Below are positions 38,758-48,541 of a stretch of DNA of 64,000 bases, piece after piece (within the stretch, counting starts at the first letter, position 1; each line of letters begins with the position of its first letter). The notes under the pieces were generated by a model, which had not been told where the DNA came from, did not search any database, and was given only the letters and a program-made list of their open reading frames with translations. This stretch comes from a beta proteobacterium L13. GTDB taxonomy: Bacteria > Pseudomonadota > Gammaproteobacteria > Burkholderiales > Chromobacteriaceae. The translations under genes were made by a program, and so were the position numbers. The stretch lies in NCBI GenBank assembly GCA_000335715.1, contig AMYZ01000005.1, positions 1-64,000 on the forward strand. Direction: 5' to 3'.

Positions 38758-39975
38758 ATGTTGGCCGCACTCGCCCCTACCCTCGGGCGCAAACTGCTTT
38801 CCCCTTTTCGCGGCTTGCCCGCGTCTGTCTACATCCAGATCGCCGCCACCCTGATCAACACCATGGGCGGCATTGCCAAGCTGTTCCTGCCGCTGTTCTT
38901 CCTGGAGCGCTACCAGCTGCCCTATACCCAGATCGGCCTGCTGATGAGCTGCTACGGCCTGGGCATGTTTGCCGGCTCCTACCTGGGCGGCGTGCTCACC
39001 GACCGTTTCGACAGCCGCCATCTGGCCACCGCGCTGCTGCTGGCCAGCGGCGTACTCACCCTGAGCCTGGCGCTGTCGCTGCCGGTATGGGTCTACGTGC
39101 CGCTGCTGGTGGTGTGCGGGCTGGCCGACGGCAGCTTCCGCCCCTGCAATATGCGCCTGGTGCTGGAGCCGTGCTCGCCGGCGCAGCGCCCCACCGCGCA
39201 GGGGCTGTACCGCATGTCGTTCAACCTGGGCACCTCGCTGGCCGGCATTACCGGCGGCTTGCTGGCGGCCTACGGCTACCAGTGGGTATTCGTAGCGCAG
39301 GGGTGCGCCAGCTTGCTGGCCGGGCTATGGGTGTGGGCCGCCTACCGCCGCCCGGGCGGCGCGGCGCCGCTGCATATCGCCAGCCAGCAGGCCGATGAAG
39401 GCCAGGCTTCGCCGTGGCGCGATGCCGACTTTTTGCGCTTCATGCTGGGCCTGCTGCTGATCGTGGCGGTATTCGACCAGATGTATGGCACCATGGGCTT
39501 GTACCTGCGAGAACACTACCAGCTGGGCCCGCAGTGGATCGGCTATCTGTTCACCCTCAACGGCCTGATGGTGGTGGGTCTGCAGGTGTGGGTGGCGCGG
39601 CGCATTAGCCGCTGGGGCATTGTGCGCTGTTCGCATGTGGCGGTGCTGTTGCTGGGCGGCAGCTACCTGTTGCTGAACCTGGGCACCCACATCGTGTGGC
39701 CGATCCTGGCCATGGTGGTGCTGACGCTGGGCGAAGTGTTGCTGTCGCCCACCTGGTCCACCGTGGCGATGCAGTGCTCGGAAGGCCGCCAGCGCGGCCG
39801 CTACCTGGGCATCTACAGCGCCGGCTGGGGTGGGCGCACGCTGTACGCACCCGCCGCAGGCACCTGGTTTTACGGCCAATACGGTGGCGCCTGGCTGTGG
39901 TGGGCCTGTGCCGCCATCGCCATCCTTACTGTACTGATCCAGCACCGGCCACTGCAGCGCTTGCTGGCACGTTGA
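38758..39975 (+). CDS. Major facilitator superfamily transporter
   Basis: A 405-residue inner membrane protein with 12 predicted helices. The loop 2-3 motif GGVLTDRFDSRH matches the MFS signature. The family resembles drug or sugar efflux-type carriers of the YdgI/MdtH kind, but the substrate cannot be assigned. The start at 38758 is backed by AAGGA. The second and following codons, TTG GCC GCA, form a copy of the repeated 9-mer at the very start of the gene. Confidence 0.88.
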   Translation: MLAALAPTLGRKLLSPFRGLPASVYIQIAATLINTMGGIAKLFLPLFFLERYQLPYTQIGLLMSCYGLGMFAGSYLGGVLTDRFDSRHLATALLLASGVLTLSLALSLPVWVYVPLLVVCGLADGSFRPCNMRLVLEPCSPAQRPTAQGLYRMSFNLGTSLAGITGGLLAAYGYQWVFVAQGCASLLAGLWVWAAYRRPGGAAPLHIASQQADEGQASPWRDADFLRFMLGLLLIVAVFDQMYGTMGLYLREHYQLGPQWIGYLFTLNGLMVVGLQVWVARRISRWGIVRCSHVAVLLLGGSYLLLNLGTHIVWPILAMVVLTLGEVLLSPTWSTVAMQCSEGRQRGRYLGIYSAGWGGRTLYAPAAGTWFYGQYGGAWLWWACAAIAILTVLIQHRPLQRLLAR

Positions 39976-39992
39976 TACCCACCCGACAAAAC

Positions 39993-40018
39993 AAAAGCCC
40001 CGCTTGCGCGGGGCTTTT
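39993..40018. terminator. Bidirectional terminator between the MFS gene and the peroxiredoxin
   Basis: AAAAGCCCCGC (39993-40003) pairs with GCGGGGCTTTT (40008-40018) between two convergent genes. A repeat copy (TGCGGCCAACCTTA) follows at 40026. Confidence 0.9.
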
Positions 40019-40056
40019 GGCATCCTGCGGCCAACCTTACGGCTGGCGGGGCGGGA

Positions 40057-40671
40057 TTACAGGTCTTTGGCGTTTTCAGCCAGGTAGGACGCTACGCCTT
40101 CGGCGCTGGCGGTCATGCCTTTTTTGCCTTTGTTCCAGCCAGCCGGGCACACTTCGCCGTGCTCTTCGGTGAACTGCAGGGCGTCAACCATGCGGATCAT
40201 CTCGTCCACATTGCGGCCCAGCGGCAGGTTGTTCACTACCTGGTGCTGTACCACACCGGCTTTGTCGATCAGGAAGGAGCCACGGAAGGCCACGCCGCCG
40301 TCAGCTTCCACATCGAAGGCTTTGCACAGTTCGTGCTGGATATCGGCAACCAGGGTGTAACCCACTTGGCCGATACCGCCTTTTTCTACCGGGGTATTGC
40401 GCCATGCAGCGTGGCTGAACTGGCTGTCGATGGACACGCCAATCACTTCTACGTTGCGGGCTTTGAATTCGGCCAGACGGTGGTCAAAGGCGATCAGCTC
40501 GGACGGGCACACGAAGGTGAAGTCCAGCGGGTAGAAGAACACCACGGCGTATTTGCCGGCGGTAGCTTCCTGGAAGGAGTAGTTGTCTACGATCTGACCA
40601 TCGCCCAGTACGGCGGAGAAGGTTTTTTCACCAGCAAAAAACGGGGCTTGTTTGCCTACGAGTACGGCCAT
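40057..40671 (-). CDS. Typical 2-Cys peroxiredoxin (AhpC/TSA family)
   Basis: A 204-residue peroxidase that reduces hydrogen peroxide and organic peroxides. The peroxidatic cysteine is Cys55 in FYPLDFTFVCPSE; the resolving cysteine is about Cys175 in EVCPAGW. The start at 40671 (MAVLVGKQAPFF) has AGGAG at good spacing. No ahpF lies next to it, so its electron donor is elsewhere. I do not see a clear OxyR site upstream. Confidence 0.95.
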   Translation of the reverse strand: MAVLVGKQAPFFAGEKTFSAVLGDGQIVDNYSFQEATAGKYAVVFFYPLDFTFVCPSELIAFDHRLAEFKARNVEVIGVSIDSQFSHAAWRNTPVEKGGIGQVGYTLVADIQHELCKAFDVEADGGVAFRGSFLIDKAGVVQHQVVNNLPLGRNVDEMIRMVDALQFTEEHGEVCPAGWNKGKKGMTASAEGVASYLAENAKDL

Positions 40672-40916
40672 GAAGATCTCCTTGGGAAAACATTTATCGT
40701 GATAAGGCCGGTTTGCCCGGCTGCTGCGGCGGTTATAAAGCAGGCCTTGGCCAGGCTCAAATTGAAATTGCCAATTCCAGCCATAGCAGATGGCAATCAC
40801 CGCTACGCTACTGCAGTCAAATGACGCTAGCGTGACCCTTTATCAAGCCCTTGGCGCATAAAAAACGGGCCCCATCCAGGGGCCCGTTGCGGTGCGCAGA
40901 CAGTGTGCGGCCAACC

Positions 40917-42710
40917 TTAGGCGGCAGGCTCGGCTTTCTGGCGCAGGCGCAGGTTCAGTTCGCGCAGCTGCTTCTCGTCTACCGCATTCGGTGCATTGGT
41001 CAGCAGACACTGCGCACGCTGGGTTTTCGGGAAGGCAATCACGTCGCGGATGGACTCGGCGCCGGCCATCAGGGTTACCAGACGGTCCAGACCGAAGGCC
41101 AGGCCACCATGCGGCGGGGCACCGAACTTCAGGTTGTCCAGCAGGAAGCCGAACTTGTTCTGCTGCTCTTCCGGGCTGATCTTCAGCGCGGCGAACACTT
41201 TTTCCTGTACCTCAGCGCGGTGGATACGTACCGAGCCGCCACCGATTTCCCAACCGTTCAGCACCATGTCGTAGGCACGTGCCAGGCAAGCGCCCGGGTC
41301 GGTGTCCATCAGGTCTTCGTGGCCTGGTTTCGGGCTGGTGAACGGGTGGTGGCAGGCGGTCCAGCGGTCGGCGTCTTCGTCGTGTTCGAACATCGGGAAA
41401 TCGACAACCCACAGCGGGCGCCATTCGCGCACGAAGTAGCCGTCTTTTTCGCCACGCTCGTGGCCGATCTTGATACGCAGTGCGCCGATGGCTTCGTTCA
41501 CCACTTTGGCTTTATCAGCGCCGAAGAAGATGATGTCGCCGTTCTGGGCACCGGTGCGCTCGATGATGGCTTGCAGGCCGGCAGCGGACAGGAACTTCAC
41601 GATAGGCGATTGCAGGCCTTCTTCGTTCAGCTTAGTCACGTCGTTGACCTTGATGTAGGCCAGGCCCTTGGCGCCGTAGATGCCGACGAACTGGGTGTAG
41701 TCGTCGATCTCTTTACGCGACAGGGTGGCGCCGTTCGGTACGCGCAGGGCGACGACACGGCCATTGGCCATGTCGGCCGCGCCACGGAATACCTTGAACT
41801 CTTCCGACTTCATTACGTCGGTCAGTTCGGTGAATTTCAGGCTTACGCGCAGGTCCGGCTTGTCGGAGCCGTAGTAGAACATGGCGTCGCCGTAGGTCAT
41901 GCGCGGGAACTTGCCCAGCTCCACGTTCATCACATCGCGGAAGATTTCCTGCGCCATGTTTTCGGTGATGTCCATGATCTGGTCTTCGTTCAGGAACGAA
42001 GTCTCGATATCGATCTGGGTGAATTCCGGCTGGCGGTCGGCACGCAGGTCTTCGTCACGGAAGCACTTGGTGATCTGGTAGTAGCGGTCGAAGCCTGCCA
42101 CCATCAGCAGCTGTTTGAACAGCTGTGGCGATTGCGGCAGCGCGAAGAATTCGCCCGGATGCACGCGGGACGGTACTAGGTAGTCGCGGGCGCCTTCCGG
42201 GGTGGAGCGGGTCAGCATCGGGGTTTCGATGTCGATGAAGCCCTGCTTGTCCAGGTGGTTACGCACACCCATGGCCACGCGGTAGCGCAGGCGCAGGTTT
42301 TTCTGCATGGCCGGGCGACGCAGGTCGATGACACGGTTGGTCAGACGCACGTTTTCCGACAGGTTTTCGTCGTCGATCTGGAACGGCGGGGTAGCCGCGG
42401 TGTTCAGGATCTCGATGTCCTTGGCCAGGATTTCGATCTCGCCGGAGATCATTTTGCTATTGGCGGTGCCAGCCGGGCGCTCGCGCACGATACCGGTAAT
42501 GGACAGCACAAATTCGTTACGCGCGCTATCGGCGGTCTTGAACGCTTCCGGGGTGTCCGGATCGATCACCACCTGCACCAGGCCTTCACGGTCGCGCAGG
42601 TCAATGAAGATCACACCGCCGTGGTCACGGCGACGATGGGCCCAGCCTTTTACGGTAACGGTCTGGCCGAGAAATTTCTTGTCGATAAGTCCGCAATAAT
42701 CGGTACGCAT
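40917..42710 (-). CDS. aspS: Aspartyl-tRNA synthetase
   Basis: A 597-residue class II synthetase of the bacterial type: OB-fold anticodon domain (about 1-110, [21 protein letters not shown]), catalytic core with motif 2 [18 protein letters not shown], a GAD insertion domain (about 290-420), and motif 3 [15 protein letters not shown]. The start at 42710 (MRTDYCG) follows AAAGG; upstream codons have no family similarity. It is the last gene of the FmdB-DUF502-aspS cluster. Confidence 0.98.
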   Translation of the reverse strand: MRTDYCGLIDKKFLGQTVTVKGWAHRRRDHGGVIFIDLRDREGLVQVVIDPDTPEAFKTADSARNEFVLSITGIVRERPAGTANSKMISGEIEILAKDIEILNTAATPPFQIDDENLSENVRLTNRVIDLRRPAMQKNLRLRYRVAMGVRNHLDKQGFIDIETPMLTRSTPEGARDYLVPSRVHPGEFFALPQSPQLFKQLLMVAGFDRYYQITKCFRDEDLRADRQPEFTQIDIETSFLNEDQIMDITENMAQEIFRDVMNVELGKFPRMTYGDAMFYYGSDKPDLRVSLKFTELTDVMKSEEFKVFRGAADMANGRVVALRVPNGATLSRKEIDDYTQFVGIYGAKGLAYIKVNDVTKLNEEGLQSPIVKFLSAAGLQAIIERTGAQNGDIIFFGADKAKVVNEAIGALRIKIGHERGEKDGYFVREWRPLWVVDFPMFEHDEDADRWTACHHPFTSPKPGHEDLMDTDPGACLARAYDMVLNGWEIGGGSVRIHRAEVQEKVFAALKISPEEQQNKFGFLLDNLKFGAPPHGGLAFGLDRLVTLMAGAESIRDVIAFPKTQRAQCLLTNAPNAVDEKQLRELNLRLRQKAEPAA

Positions 42711-42764
42711 TGCAATGCCTTTGTGTTGAATTCGTTGATGGATTTCCAGACAGGGAGCGAAGCC

Positions 42765-42788
42765 GGGTTGGCCGCATGCGGCCAACCC
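42765..42788. repeat. 24-base perfect palindrome of two abutting repeat copies
   Basis: TTGGCCGCA at 42768-42776 runs straight into TGCGGCCAA at 42777-42785, extended by GG and CC on each side. It lies between the DUF502 stop and the aspS start. Without a loop, it cannot form an ordinary hairpin, so it is more likely a protein-binding or uptake site than a terminator. Confidence 0.8.
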
Positions 42789-42790
42789 TG

Positions 42791-43444
42791 TCAATTTCGT
42801 TCGTCGCTTTCCTGTTTGCGCACGTCGGCGGGCGCAGGCGGGGCAACCACGCCCATGGAAATCACGTATTTCAGGGCTTCATCCACGCTCATATCGAGTT
42901 CGCGCGTGTCGCGCTTGTGCACGATGATGAAGTAGCCCGAGGTGGGGTTCGGGGTTGTCGGCACGTATACGCTGACAAAATCCTCTTCGCCCAGCTGCTG
43001 TTTGACCTGGCCGGCCGGGGTGCCGGTCTGGAACGCTACCGTCCAGGCGTCCTGGTGCGGAAAACGTACCAGCAGCGCCTTGCGAAACGCCTGGCCAGAG
43101 TCGGACAACAGCGTGTCTGACACTTGTTTTACGCTGTTGTAGATGGTGCTGACCACCGGAGTACGGGTGAGAATCAGGTTCCACAAGTCCAGCAGCTTCT
43201 GGCCCAGCACGTTGGCCGCCATGAAACCGGTACCCAGCAGAATGGCAAAAGCCAGCACCACACCCAGCCCCGGGATATCAAAGCCGAACAGGCTTTCCGG
43301 ACGCCACATGCGTGGCAGCAGGTTGATGGTCTGATCCAGCGTACCGATGATCAGGTTCAGCACCCATAGCGTTATCGCTACCGGCAGCCAGATCAGCAAG
43401 CCGGCAGCCAGGTAGCCGCGCAGGGTCATCTTGATATGTTTCAT
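42791..43444 (-). CDS. DUF502 family membrane protein
   Basis: A 217-residue inner membrane protein with two N-terminal helices ([42 protein letters not shown]) and a cytoplasmic domain with the family block [20 protein letters not shown] and [17 protein letters not shown]. Function is unknown. It stands between FmdB and aspS, an order conserved in Betaproteobacteria. The tail carries a Pro/Ala-rich segment. Confidence 0.9.
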   Translation of the reverse strand: MKHIKMTLRGYLAAGLLIWLPVAITLWVLNLIIGTLDQTINLLPRMWRPESLFGFDIPGLGVVLAFAILLGTGFMAANVLGQKLLDLWNLILTRTPVVSTIYNSVKQVSDTLLSDSGQAFRKALLVRFPHQDAWTVAFQTGTPAGQVKQQLGEEDFVSVYVPTTPNPTSGYFIIVHKRDTRELDMSVDEALKYVISMGVVAPPAPADVRKQESDERN

Positions 43445-43450
43445 AGGGCC

Positions 43451-43684
43451 TCAGGCGCAACCGCCGCTGCCGCAACCGCCGCCACCACAGGACGGGCCGC
43501 TGCCATTTTTGAAATCGGTGACATACCAGCCATTGCCTTTGAGCTGGAACCCCGCTGCAGACAGCTGTTTGCTGTACTGGCTGCTGCCGCAGGCCGGGCA
43601 TTGGGCAATCGGATCATCGCTCATTTTTTGCAGATGTTCCTTTTGTGCACCACAGGCTTCACAACGGTATTCATAAATCGGCAT
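43451..43684 (-). CDS. FmdB-family zinc ribbon protein
   Basis: A 77-residue protein: two CxxC pairs (YRCEACGAQ and AQCPACGSS) form a zinc ribbon, and a Gly/Cys-rich tail ends CGGGGCGSGGCA. The family is a putative regulatory protein named after fmdB; its role is not established. It begins the FmdB-DUF502-aspS cluster and is only 6 bases from DUF502. Confidence 0.9.
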   Translation of the reverse strand: MPIYEYRCEACGAQKEHLQKMSDDPIAQCPACGSSQYSKQLSAAGFQLKGNGWYVTDFKNGSGPSCGGGGCGSGGCA

Positions 43685-43932
43685 GTTTTACCACTCCAAC
43701 CGCAACTACGATGACATAATCAGGTAAATATTGCAGTGCATCAAACCGCATCGCAATAAACAGGCTCATGATAATGGGGCCAGATGCACACAACGGCAAG
43801 CCTGAACCCGCACAAACGGGTGATTATATCCGACTGATACGCCAATACAAAAATCGGATTCATGGCAGCGCAACATACGCACTGCAGCATGGGGCTGGCC
43901 ACCTTCCATCGTCACCCGAACTGGAGTTTGTA

Positions 43933-44709
43933 ATGACTACATCCCACCTGCCGCTCGCCGGCAAACGCGGCCTGATTGTTGGCGTGGCCAACGAGCACAG
44001 CATTGCCTACGGCTGCGCCAAGGTCATGCGCGACCTGGGCGCCGACATTGCCATTACCTACCTGAACGATAAAGCAGAACGTTTCGTGCGTCCGCTGGCA
44101 GAAGGTCTGGGCGCCTCGCTGATCCTGCCGCTGGACGTTCAGGAAGATGGCCAGCTGGACACCGTATTCGATGCCATCCGCGACAGCTGGGGCAGCCTGG
44201 ACTTCGTGGTGCATTCCATTGCCTTCTGCCCGATGGACGACCTACACGGCCGCGTGACTGACTGCAGCAAGGATGGTTTCCTGCAAGCCATGCGCGTGTC
44301 GTGCTACTCGTTCATCGAGATGGCGCGCCTGGCCGAGCCGCTGATGGTAAACGGTGGCGCACTGCTGACCATGAGCTACTACGGCGCCGACAAGGTAGTA
44401 GAAAACTACAACATCATGGGTCCGGTGAAAGCCGCGCTGGAAAGCACCACCCGCTACATGGCACACGAGCTGGGCAGCAAGGGCATCCGCGTGCACACCA
44501 TCTCGCCCGGCCCGCTGAAAACCCGCGCCGCCAGCGGCATTGCCCACTTCGACAAGCTGATCGACGACGCCATCGAGCGCGCGCCGCAAAACCGCCTGGT
44601 AAGCATTGAGGACATCGGCCAGACCGCCGCCTTCCTGGTATCCGACGCCGCCCGGGCCCTGACCGGCGAGGTTACCTACGTGGACGGCGGCTTCAACATC
44701 ATGGCGTAA
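43933..44709 (+). CDS. fabI: Enoyl-ACP reductase (NADH), FabI type
   Basis: A 258-residue short-chain reductase. It reduces enoyl-ACP in fatty acid elongation. The N-terminal GVANEHSIAYGCA is the FabI nucleotide-binding signature; Tyr159 and Lys166 (YNIMGPVK) form the catalytic Y-x6-K. It stands before pta and ackA, an order seen in several Proteobacteria, so it may be a second, acetate- or storage-lipid-linked FabI rather than the only one. The start at 43933 has GGAG upstream. Confidence 0.9.
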   Translation: MTTSHLPLAGKRGLIVGVANEHSIAYGCAKVMRDLGADIAITYLNDKAERFVRPLAEGLGASLILPLDVQEDGQLDTVFDAIRDSWGSLDFVVHSIAFCPMDDLHGRVTDCSKDGFLQAMRVSCYSFIEMARLAEPLMVNGGALLTMSYYGADKVVENYNIMGPVKAALESTTRYMAHELGSKGIRVHTISPGPLKTRAASGIAHFDKLIDDAIERAPQNRLVSIEDIGQTAAFLVSDAARALTGEVTYVDGGFNIMA

Positions 44710-44791
44710 GCCCTGCCCCGGCGTGGCAGGCCGCCTGCTGCGCCGGGGGTTGGCAATGGCGGCACCGACCCATAGCCCAAGGAACCCAGCC

Positions 44792-45733
44792 ATGACCCGC
44801 GACGACCACGCCTTTACCGACATCATCGAACAAGCCCAGAGCAACGGCCCCCGCCCCATGGCCGTAGCCCACCCGTGCAGCCCTGAAGCCCTGCTGGGCG
44901 CCATAGAAGCCGCCGAGCACGGTATTGCCACCCCCATCCTGATTGCCCCGCGCGGCAAACTGGCCAAGCTGGCCAGCAGCATGGACATCGACCTGGGCCG
45001 CTTTGAAACCATCGACGCCGAACACAGCCACGCCGCCGCCGAGCGTGCGGTAGAGCTGGTGCGCGAAGGCTTTGCCGACAGCCTGATGAAAGGCAGCCTG
45101 CACACCGACGAATTCATGAGCGCCGTACTGGACCGCACCAAAGGCATCCGCACCGACCGCCGCATCAGCCATGTCTTCGTGATGAAAGTAGAAAGCTACC
45201 CGCGCTACCTGTTCATTACCGACGCCGCCGTCAATATCGAGCCAGACCTCACCACCAAACGCGACATCTGCCAGAACGCCATCAACCTGTGCCACGCCCT
45301 GGGTATTGCCCGGCCTAAAGTGGCGATTTTGTCTGCGGTGGAAACCATCAACCCCAAGATCCGCTCTACGCTGGACGCCGCCGCGCTATGCAAGATGGCC
45401 GACCGCGGCCAGATAAAAGGCGCCATCCTGGACGGCCCGCTGGCATTTGATAATGCCATTTCGCACGCGGCAGCAGATACTAAGGGTATCGAGTCGGATG
45501 TCGCGGGCGAGCCGGACATCCTGCTGGTGCCAGACCTGGAATCCGGCAATATGCTGGCCAAGCAGCTGACCTATCTGGCTGCGGCCGCCAGCGCCGGTAT
45601 CGTGATGGGCGCCCGCGTCCCCATCGTGCTGACCAGCCGCGCCGACGATGCCGCCGGGCGCCTGGCCTCGGCCGCCGTGGCCAACCTGTACGCCGCCCAC
45701 AAGCGTGCAGCAGGCCATAAAAACACGCCATAA
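44792..45733 (+). CDS. Phosphate acetyl/butyryltransferase
   Basis: A 313-residue PTA_PTB-family enzyme that interconverts acyl-CoA and acyl-phosphate. Family blocks: FADSLMKGSLHTDEFMSAVL, RRISHVFVMKVESYPRYLFITDAAVNI, and DGPLAFDNAISHAAADTKGI. The short form and LIAPRGKLA start are of the kind that works with an acetate/butyrate kinase; the acyl chain length preferred is not certain. AAGGAA precedes the start. ackA follows by 17 bases. Confidence 0.9.
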   Translation: MTRDDHAFTDIIEQAQSNGPRPMAVAHPCSPEALLGAIEAAEHGIATPILIAPRGKLAKLASSMDIDLGRFETIDAEHSHAAAERAVELVREGFADSLMKGSLHTDEFMSAVLDRTKGIRTDRRISHVFVMKVESYPRYLFITDAAVNIEPDLTTKRDICQNAINLCHALGIARPKVAILSAVETINPKIRSTLDAAALCKMADRGQIKGAILDGPLAFDNAISHAAADTKGIESDVAGEPDILLVPDLESGNMLAKQLTYLAAAASAGIVMGARVPIVLTSRADDAAGRLASAAVANLYAAHKRAAGHKNTP

Positions 45734-45750
45734 AACAAAAAGGGGAAAGC

Positions 45751-46917
45751 ATGGGCAAAGCACTGATCGCCATTAACGCGGGCTCGGCCACGCTGAAGTT
45801 CCGCGCCTACAGCAGCGACGGCAAGACGCTGCTGGCGCGCGGTATGGTGGACCACTTTGGCCGCGACCATGCCTGCCTGGAGCTGGAAAAAGGCGGCAAG
45901 CGCTACCAGCAGCCGCTAGGCAGCGGCAACCGCGACGAGAACGTGGCCGCGGTACTGAACACCCTGGCAGACCACGACCTGACGCCGCTGGCCGTAGCCC
46001 ATCGCGTGGTGCACGGCGGCCAACATTACCGTAGCCCGGTGGTGATGACACCGGAGGTGGTAGACGACCTGTCGTCGCTGATCCCGCTGGCCCCGCTACA
46101 CCAGCCGGTGAGCCTGTCGGTGATGCATGCATTTGCCAAGCTCGACCCGCACCTGACCCAGATCGCCTGTTTCGACACCGCCTTTCACTGCAGCCAACCT
46201 GTGGTAGCCACCCGTTTCGGTATTGCACGCCACTGGCACGAGCAGGGCCTGCGCCGTTACGGCTTTCACGGCCTGTCCTACGCCGCCATTGCACGTCGCC
46301 TGCCCGAGCTGGGTCTGGGCGATGGCAAAGTGGTGGTACTGCACCTGGGCAGCGGGGCGAGCGCCTGCGCCATCCAGGCCGGGCAAAGCGTGGCCTCCAG
46401 CATGGGGTTTTCGGCGCTGGACGGGCTGATGATGTCCACCCGCCCCGGCACGCTGGACCCGGAGGTGGTGCTGTACTGGATGGAACACGAAGGCATGGAT
46501 ATTGCGGCAGTACGGCAGGAGCTATACAAGCAGTGCGGCCTGTTCGGCGTGTCCGGTGGCCTGTCCAGCGATATGCGCGAGCTGCTGCAGGCCAAAACCG
46601 ATGAGGCACGCGAGGCGGTGGAGCTGTTCTGCTACCGCGCCGCGCGCGAGGTCGCCTCGCTGGCCACCGCCATGAAGGGGCTGGACGCCATTGTGTTTAC
46701 CGCCGGCATTGGCGAGCGCTCGCCGGAAATCCGCAGCCGCATTCTGAAACAGCTGGCCTGGCTGGGGTTCGAGGCCGACCTGGCGGCCAACCTGGCGCAG
46801 TCCTACCGCATTACCAGCCCGGCCAGCCGCCTGCACGCCTACGTGATGGCCACCGATGAAGAAGGCGAAATGGCGCGCGAAGCGGCGGCCCTGCTGTGTG
46901 GCGATATCGAGCTATAG
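45751..46917 (+). CDS. ackA: Acetate kinase family protein
   Basis: A 388-residue ASKHA-fold kinase converting acyl-phosphate and ADP to the acid and ATP. Signatures: AINAGSATLKFRAY (usually NAGSSSLKF, here with SAT), RVVHGG, FDTAFH, RYGFHGLSY, LGSGASACAIQAG, STRPGTLDPEVV and VFTAGIGERSPEIR. With the upstream transferase it forms the reversible acetyl-CoA to acetate route. GGGG precedes the start. A strong repeat-type terminator follows. Confidence 0.92.
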   Translation: MGKALIAINAGSATLKFRAYSSDGKTLLARGMVDHFGRDHACLELEKGGKRYQQPLGSGNRDENVAAVLNTLADHDLTPLAVAHRVVHGGQHYRSPVVMTPEVVDDLSSLIPLAPLHQPVSLSVMHAFAKLDPHLTQIACFDTAFHCSQPVVATRFGIARHWHEQGLRRYGFHGLSYAAIARRLPELGLGDGKVVVLHLGSGASACAIQAGQSVASSMGFSALDGLMMSTRPGTLDPEVVLYWMEHEGMDIAAVRQELYKQCGLFGVSGGLSSDMRELLQAKTDEAREAVELFCYRAAREVASLATAMKGLDAIVFTAGIGERSPEIRSRILKQLAWLGFEADLAANLAQSYRITSPASRLHAYVMATDEEGEMAREAAALLCGDIEL

Positions 46918-46939
46918 CCTGCGGTAGCCCATGCGACAC

Positions 46940-46970
46940 AGCCCCTGCGGCCACGTTGGCCGCAGGGGCT
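46940..46970 (+). terminator. Long repeat-type terminator after ackA
   Basis: AGCCCCTGCGGCCA (46940-46953) pairs with TGGCCGCAGGGGCT (46957-46970), a 14-base stem with a 3-base loop, followed by GTCGTTTTT. It contains one complete 9-mer copy. Confidence 0.85.
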
Positions 46971-46990
46971 GTCGTTTTTGTGGCTAGTGT

Positions 46991-48025
46991 TCAGTTACTG
47001 AGCCAGTCGGTCATCATCAGGCCAAAGCCGACGCCGCGCGAATGGTGGTTGTAATCCAGCAGCGATTCACCATAGCCATCAAAGGCCTGCACATAGCCCC
47101 GCAAACGGCCTGCCACCGGAAAGGTCCAGTCCAGCTGCAGCGCGCCTTTGCCGCTTTGCGGGTTATAGCGTGCGGTAGCGCCCACGGTGTGGTGGTTCCA
47201 GCGGTACACCGCCTGCACATCACCGTGCCCCATATAGCGCACCAGGTCGGGGTTATCGTCATCCTGTTTGTTCTCCGGCAGGCGATACCACCAGCGCCCG
47301 GTCAGCGACAAATTGCCGTTTTCCGCCCCGGCCATGGCATACAGGCGGTTCCAGCTACGCGATAGCGGGTCGGTCTGGCCATTGGACTGGTGCAGTATCC
47401 CTACGCCGGCCATACGCATCTGCCAGTAGCCCAGCCTGAAGTGCTTGGGCAAGGGGGTAGTCAGCATCAGCTCCGGCTCGTAGTCGGTTTCGCGAAACGG
47501 CGACGACTGCTTTTTGTTATACATCTGCCAGTGCGACTGCTGGGTGTAGCCAAACCACAGGTCGGCCGGCGTACCCAGCACGTTTTCCCACATCTTGCTC
47601 TTGAACGATATCTGGTACTTGACCTCGACATTGTTCATTTTCTGGCCAAACAAGGTCACCGGCTCCTGCGTGGGTGAGCCCGGGCGGGCATTGGGCGACG
47701 CCTGATACCAGGCTGGCAGCATATAGGTCGGCTTGTGCGCGCGCAGTACAAAGGTGCCCAGCTTGTTGTCTTCGTCCAGGTCCCACTGGCTGGCCAGCGT
47801 ACTATGGCGGCTGGCCAGCACCGTCTCGGCAGGTGCAGCGGCCACGGGTGGTGGCGTCGGCACCGGGGCAGACGCCGGCAGCACAGGGTTGGCCGCAGCG
47901 GCCAGCGCGTCGTAACAAGCCAGCCGTGCGCCGGGCTCGCTCAGCGCTGCACACTGCTGCAGAGAAGCACCGCTATCGGCCCAAGCGAAGGGCGATAGCA
48001 ACAGGGGGAGCAGTTTTCGCATCAT
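46991..48025 (-). CDS. pldA: Outer membrane phospholipase A
   Basis: A 344-residue outer membrane enzyme that removes acyl chains from phospholipids displaced to the cell surface. A short signal peptide (MMRKLLPLLLSPFAWA) and a Pro/Ala-rich segment precede the beta-barrel. The catalytic set matches OMPLA exactly in spacing: His212, Ser214 and Asn226 (LHQSNGQTDPLSRSWNR). The barrel ends GFGLMMTDWLSN. The N-terminal extension is longer than in E. coli PldA. Confidence 0.95.
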   Translation of the reverse strand: MMRKLLPLLLSPFAWADSGASLQQCAALSEPGARLACYDALAAAANPVLPASAPVPTPPPVAAAPAETVLASRHSTLASQWDLDEDNKLGTFVLRAHKPTYMLPAWYQASPNARPGSPTQEPVTLFGQKMNNVEVKYQISFKSKMWENVLGTPADLWFGYTQQSHWQMYNKKQSSPFRETDYEPELMLTTPLPKHFRLGYWQMRMAGVGILHQSNGQTDPLSRSWNRLYAMAGAENGNLSLTGRWWYRLPENKQDDDNPDLVRYMGHGDVQAVYRWNHHTVGATARYNPQSGKGALQLDWTFPVAGRLRGYVQAFDGYGESLLDYNHHSRGVGFGLMMTDWLSN

Positions 48026-48096
48026 ATGATTGGCACGCCTTTAAAAAAGTAGCAGACCGCCTGGCGGTAGCAAAGTGCCAGCCCAGAAACACAAAA

Positions 48097-48116
48097 GGCC
48101 CCGCGAATGCGGGGCC
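48097..48116 (-). terminator. Rho-independent terminator after rpsT
   Basis: GGCCCCGC (48097-48104) pairs with GCGGGGCC (48109-48116) with a GAAT/ATTC loop, followed on the minus strand by TTTTGTGTTT. Confidence 0.85.
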
Positions 48117-48144
48117 CTTGCGTATTCTTTGCCATTACAACAGA

Positions 48145-48411
48145 TTAGGCAGCCATTGCCTTGATCTGTGCGGACAGACGGCTCTTGTGACGAGCTGCCT
48201 TGTTCTTGTGGAACACGCCTTTGTCAGCCAGACGGTCGATTACCTTGGTCGAAGCCTGGTATACAACCTGAGCAGCGGCTTTATCGCCAGCTTCTACGGC
48301 TTTGATAACTTTCTTAACTGCAGTGCGGAATGCAGTACGCAGGCTGGCGTTGTGCGCGCGCTGCTTGAGAGCCTGGCGTGCACGCTTGCGAGCTTGTGCG
48401 CTGTTAGCCAT
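48145..48411 (-). CDS. rpsT: 30S ribosomal protein S20
   Basis: An 88-residue, Lys/Ala/Arg-rich helical ribosomal protein binding 16S rRNA. It starts [25 protein letters not shown] and ends [12 protein letters not shown], as in the family. It is divergent from murJ, the normal arrangement in Proteobacteria. Confidence 0.98.
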   Translation of the reverse strand: MANSAQARKRARQALKQRAHNASLRTAFRTAVKKVIKAVEAGDKAAAQVVYQASTKVIDRLADKGVFHKNKAARHKSRLSAQIKAMAA

Positions 48412-48541
48412 GTGTTTCTCCTGATGAGCGGAATCTGAAACCGGCGATTCTAAGCCTTAACATCTGGTTTTGCAACAACAATCCCCCCCGCGTAAACTGT
48501 GGGCCTGAATACTCCAATTTACTGTCTGATTTTACCCAAGA

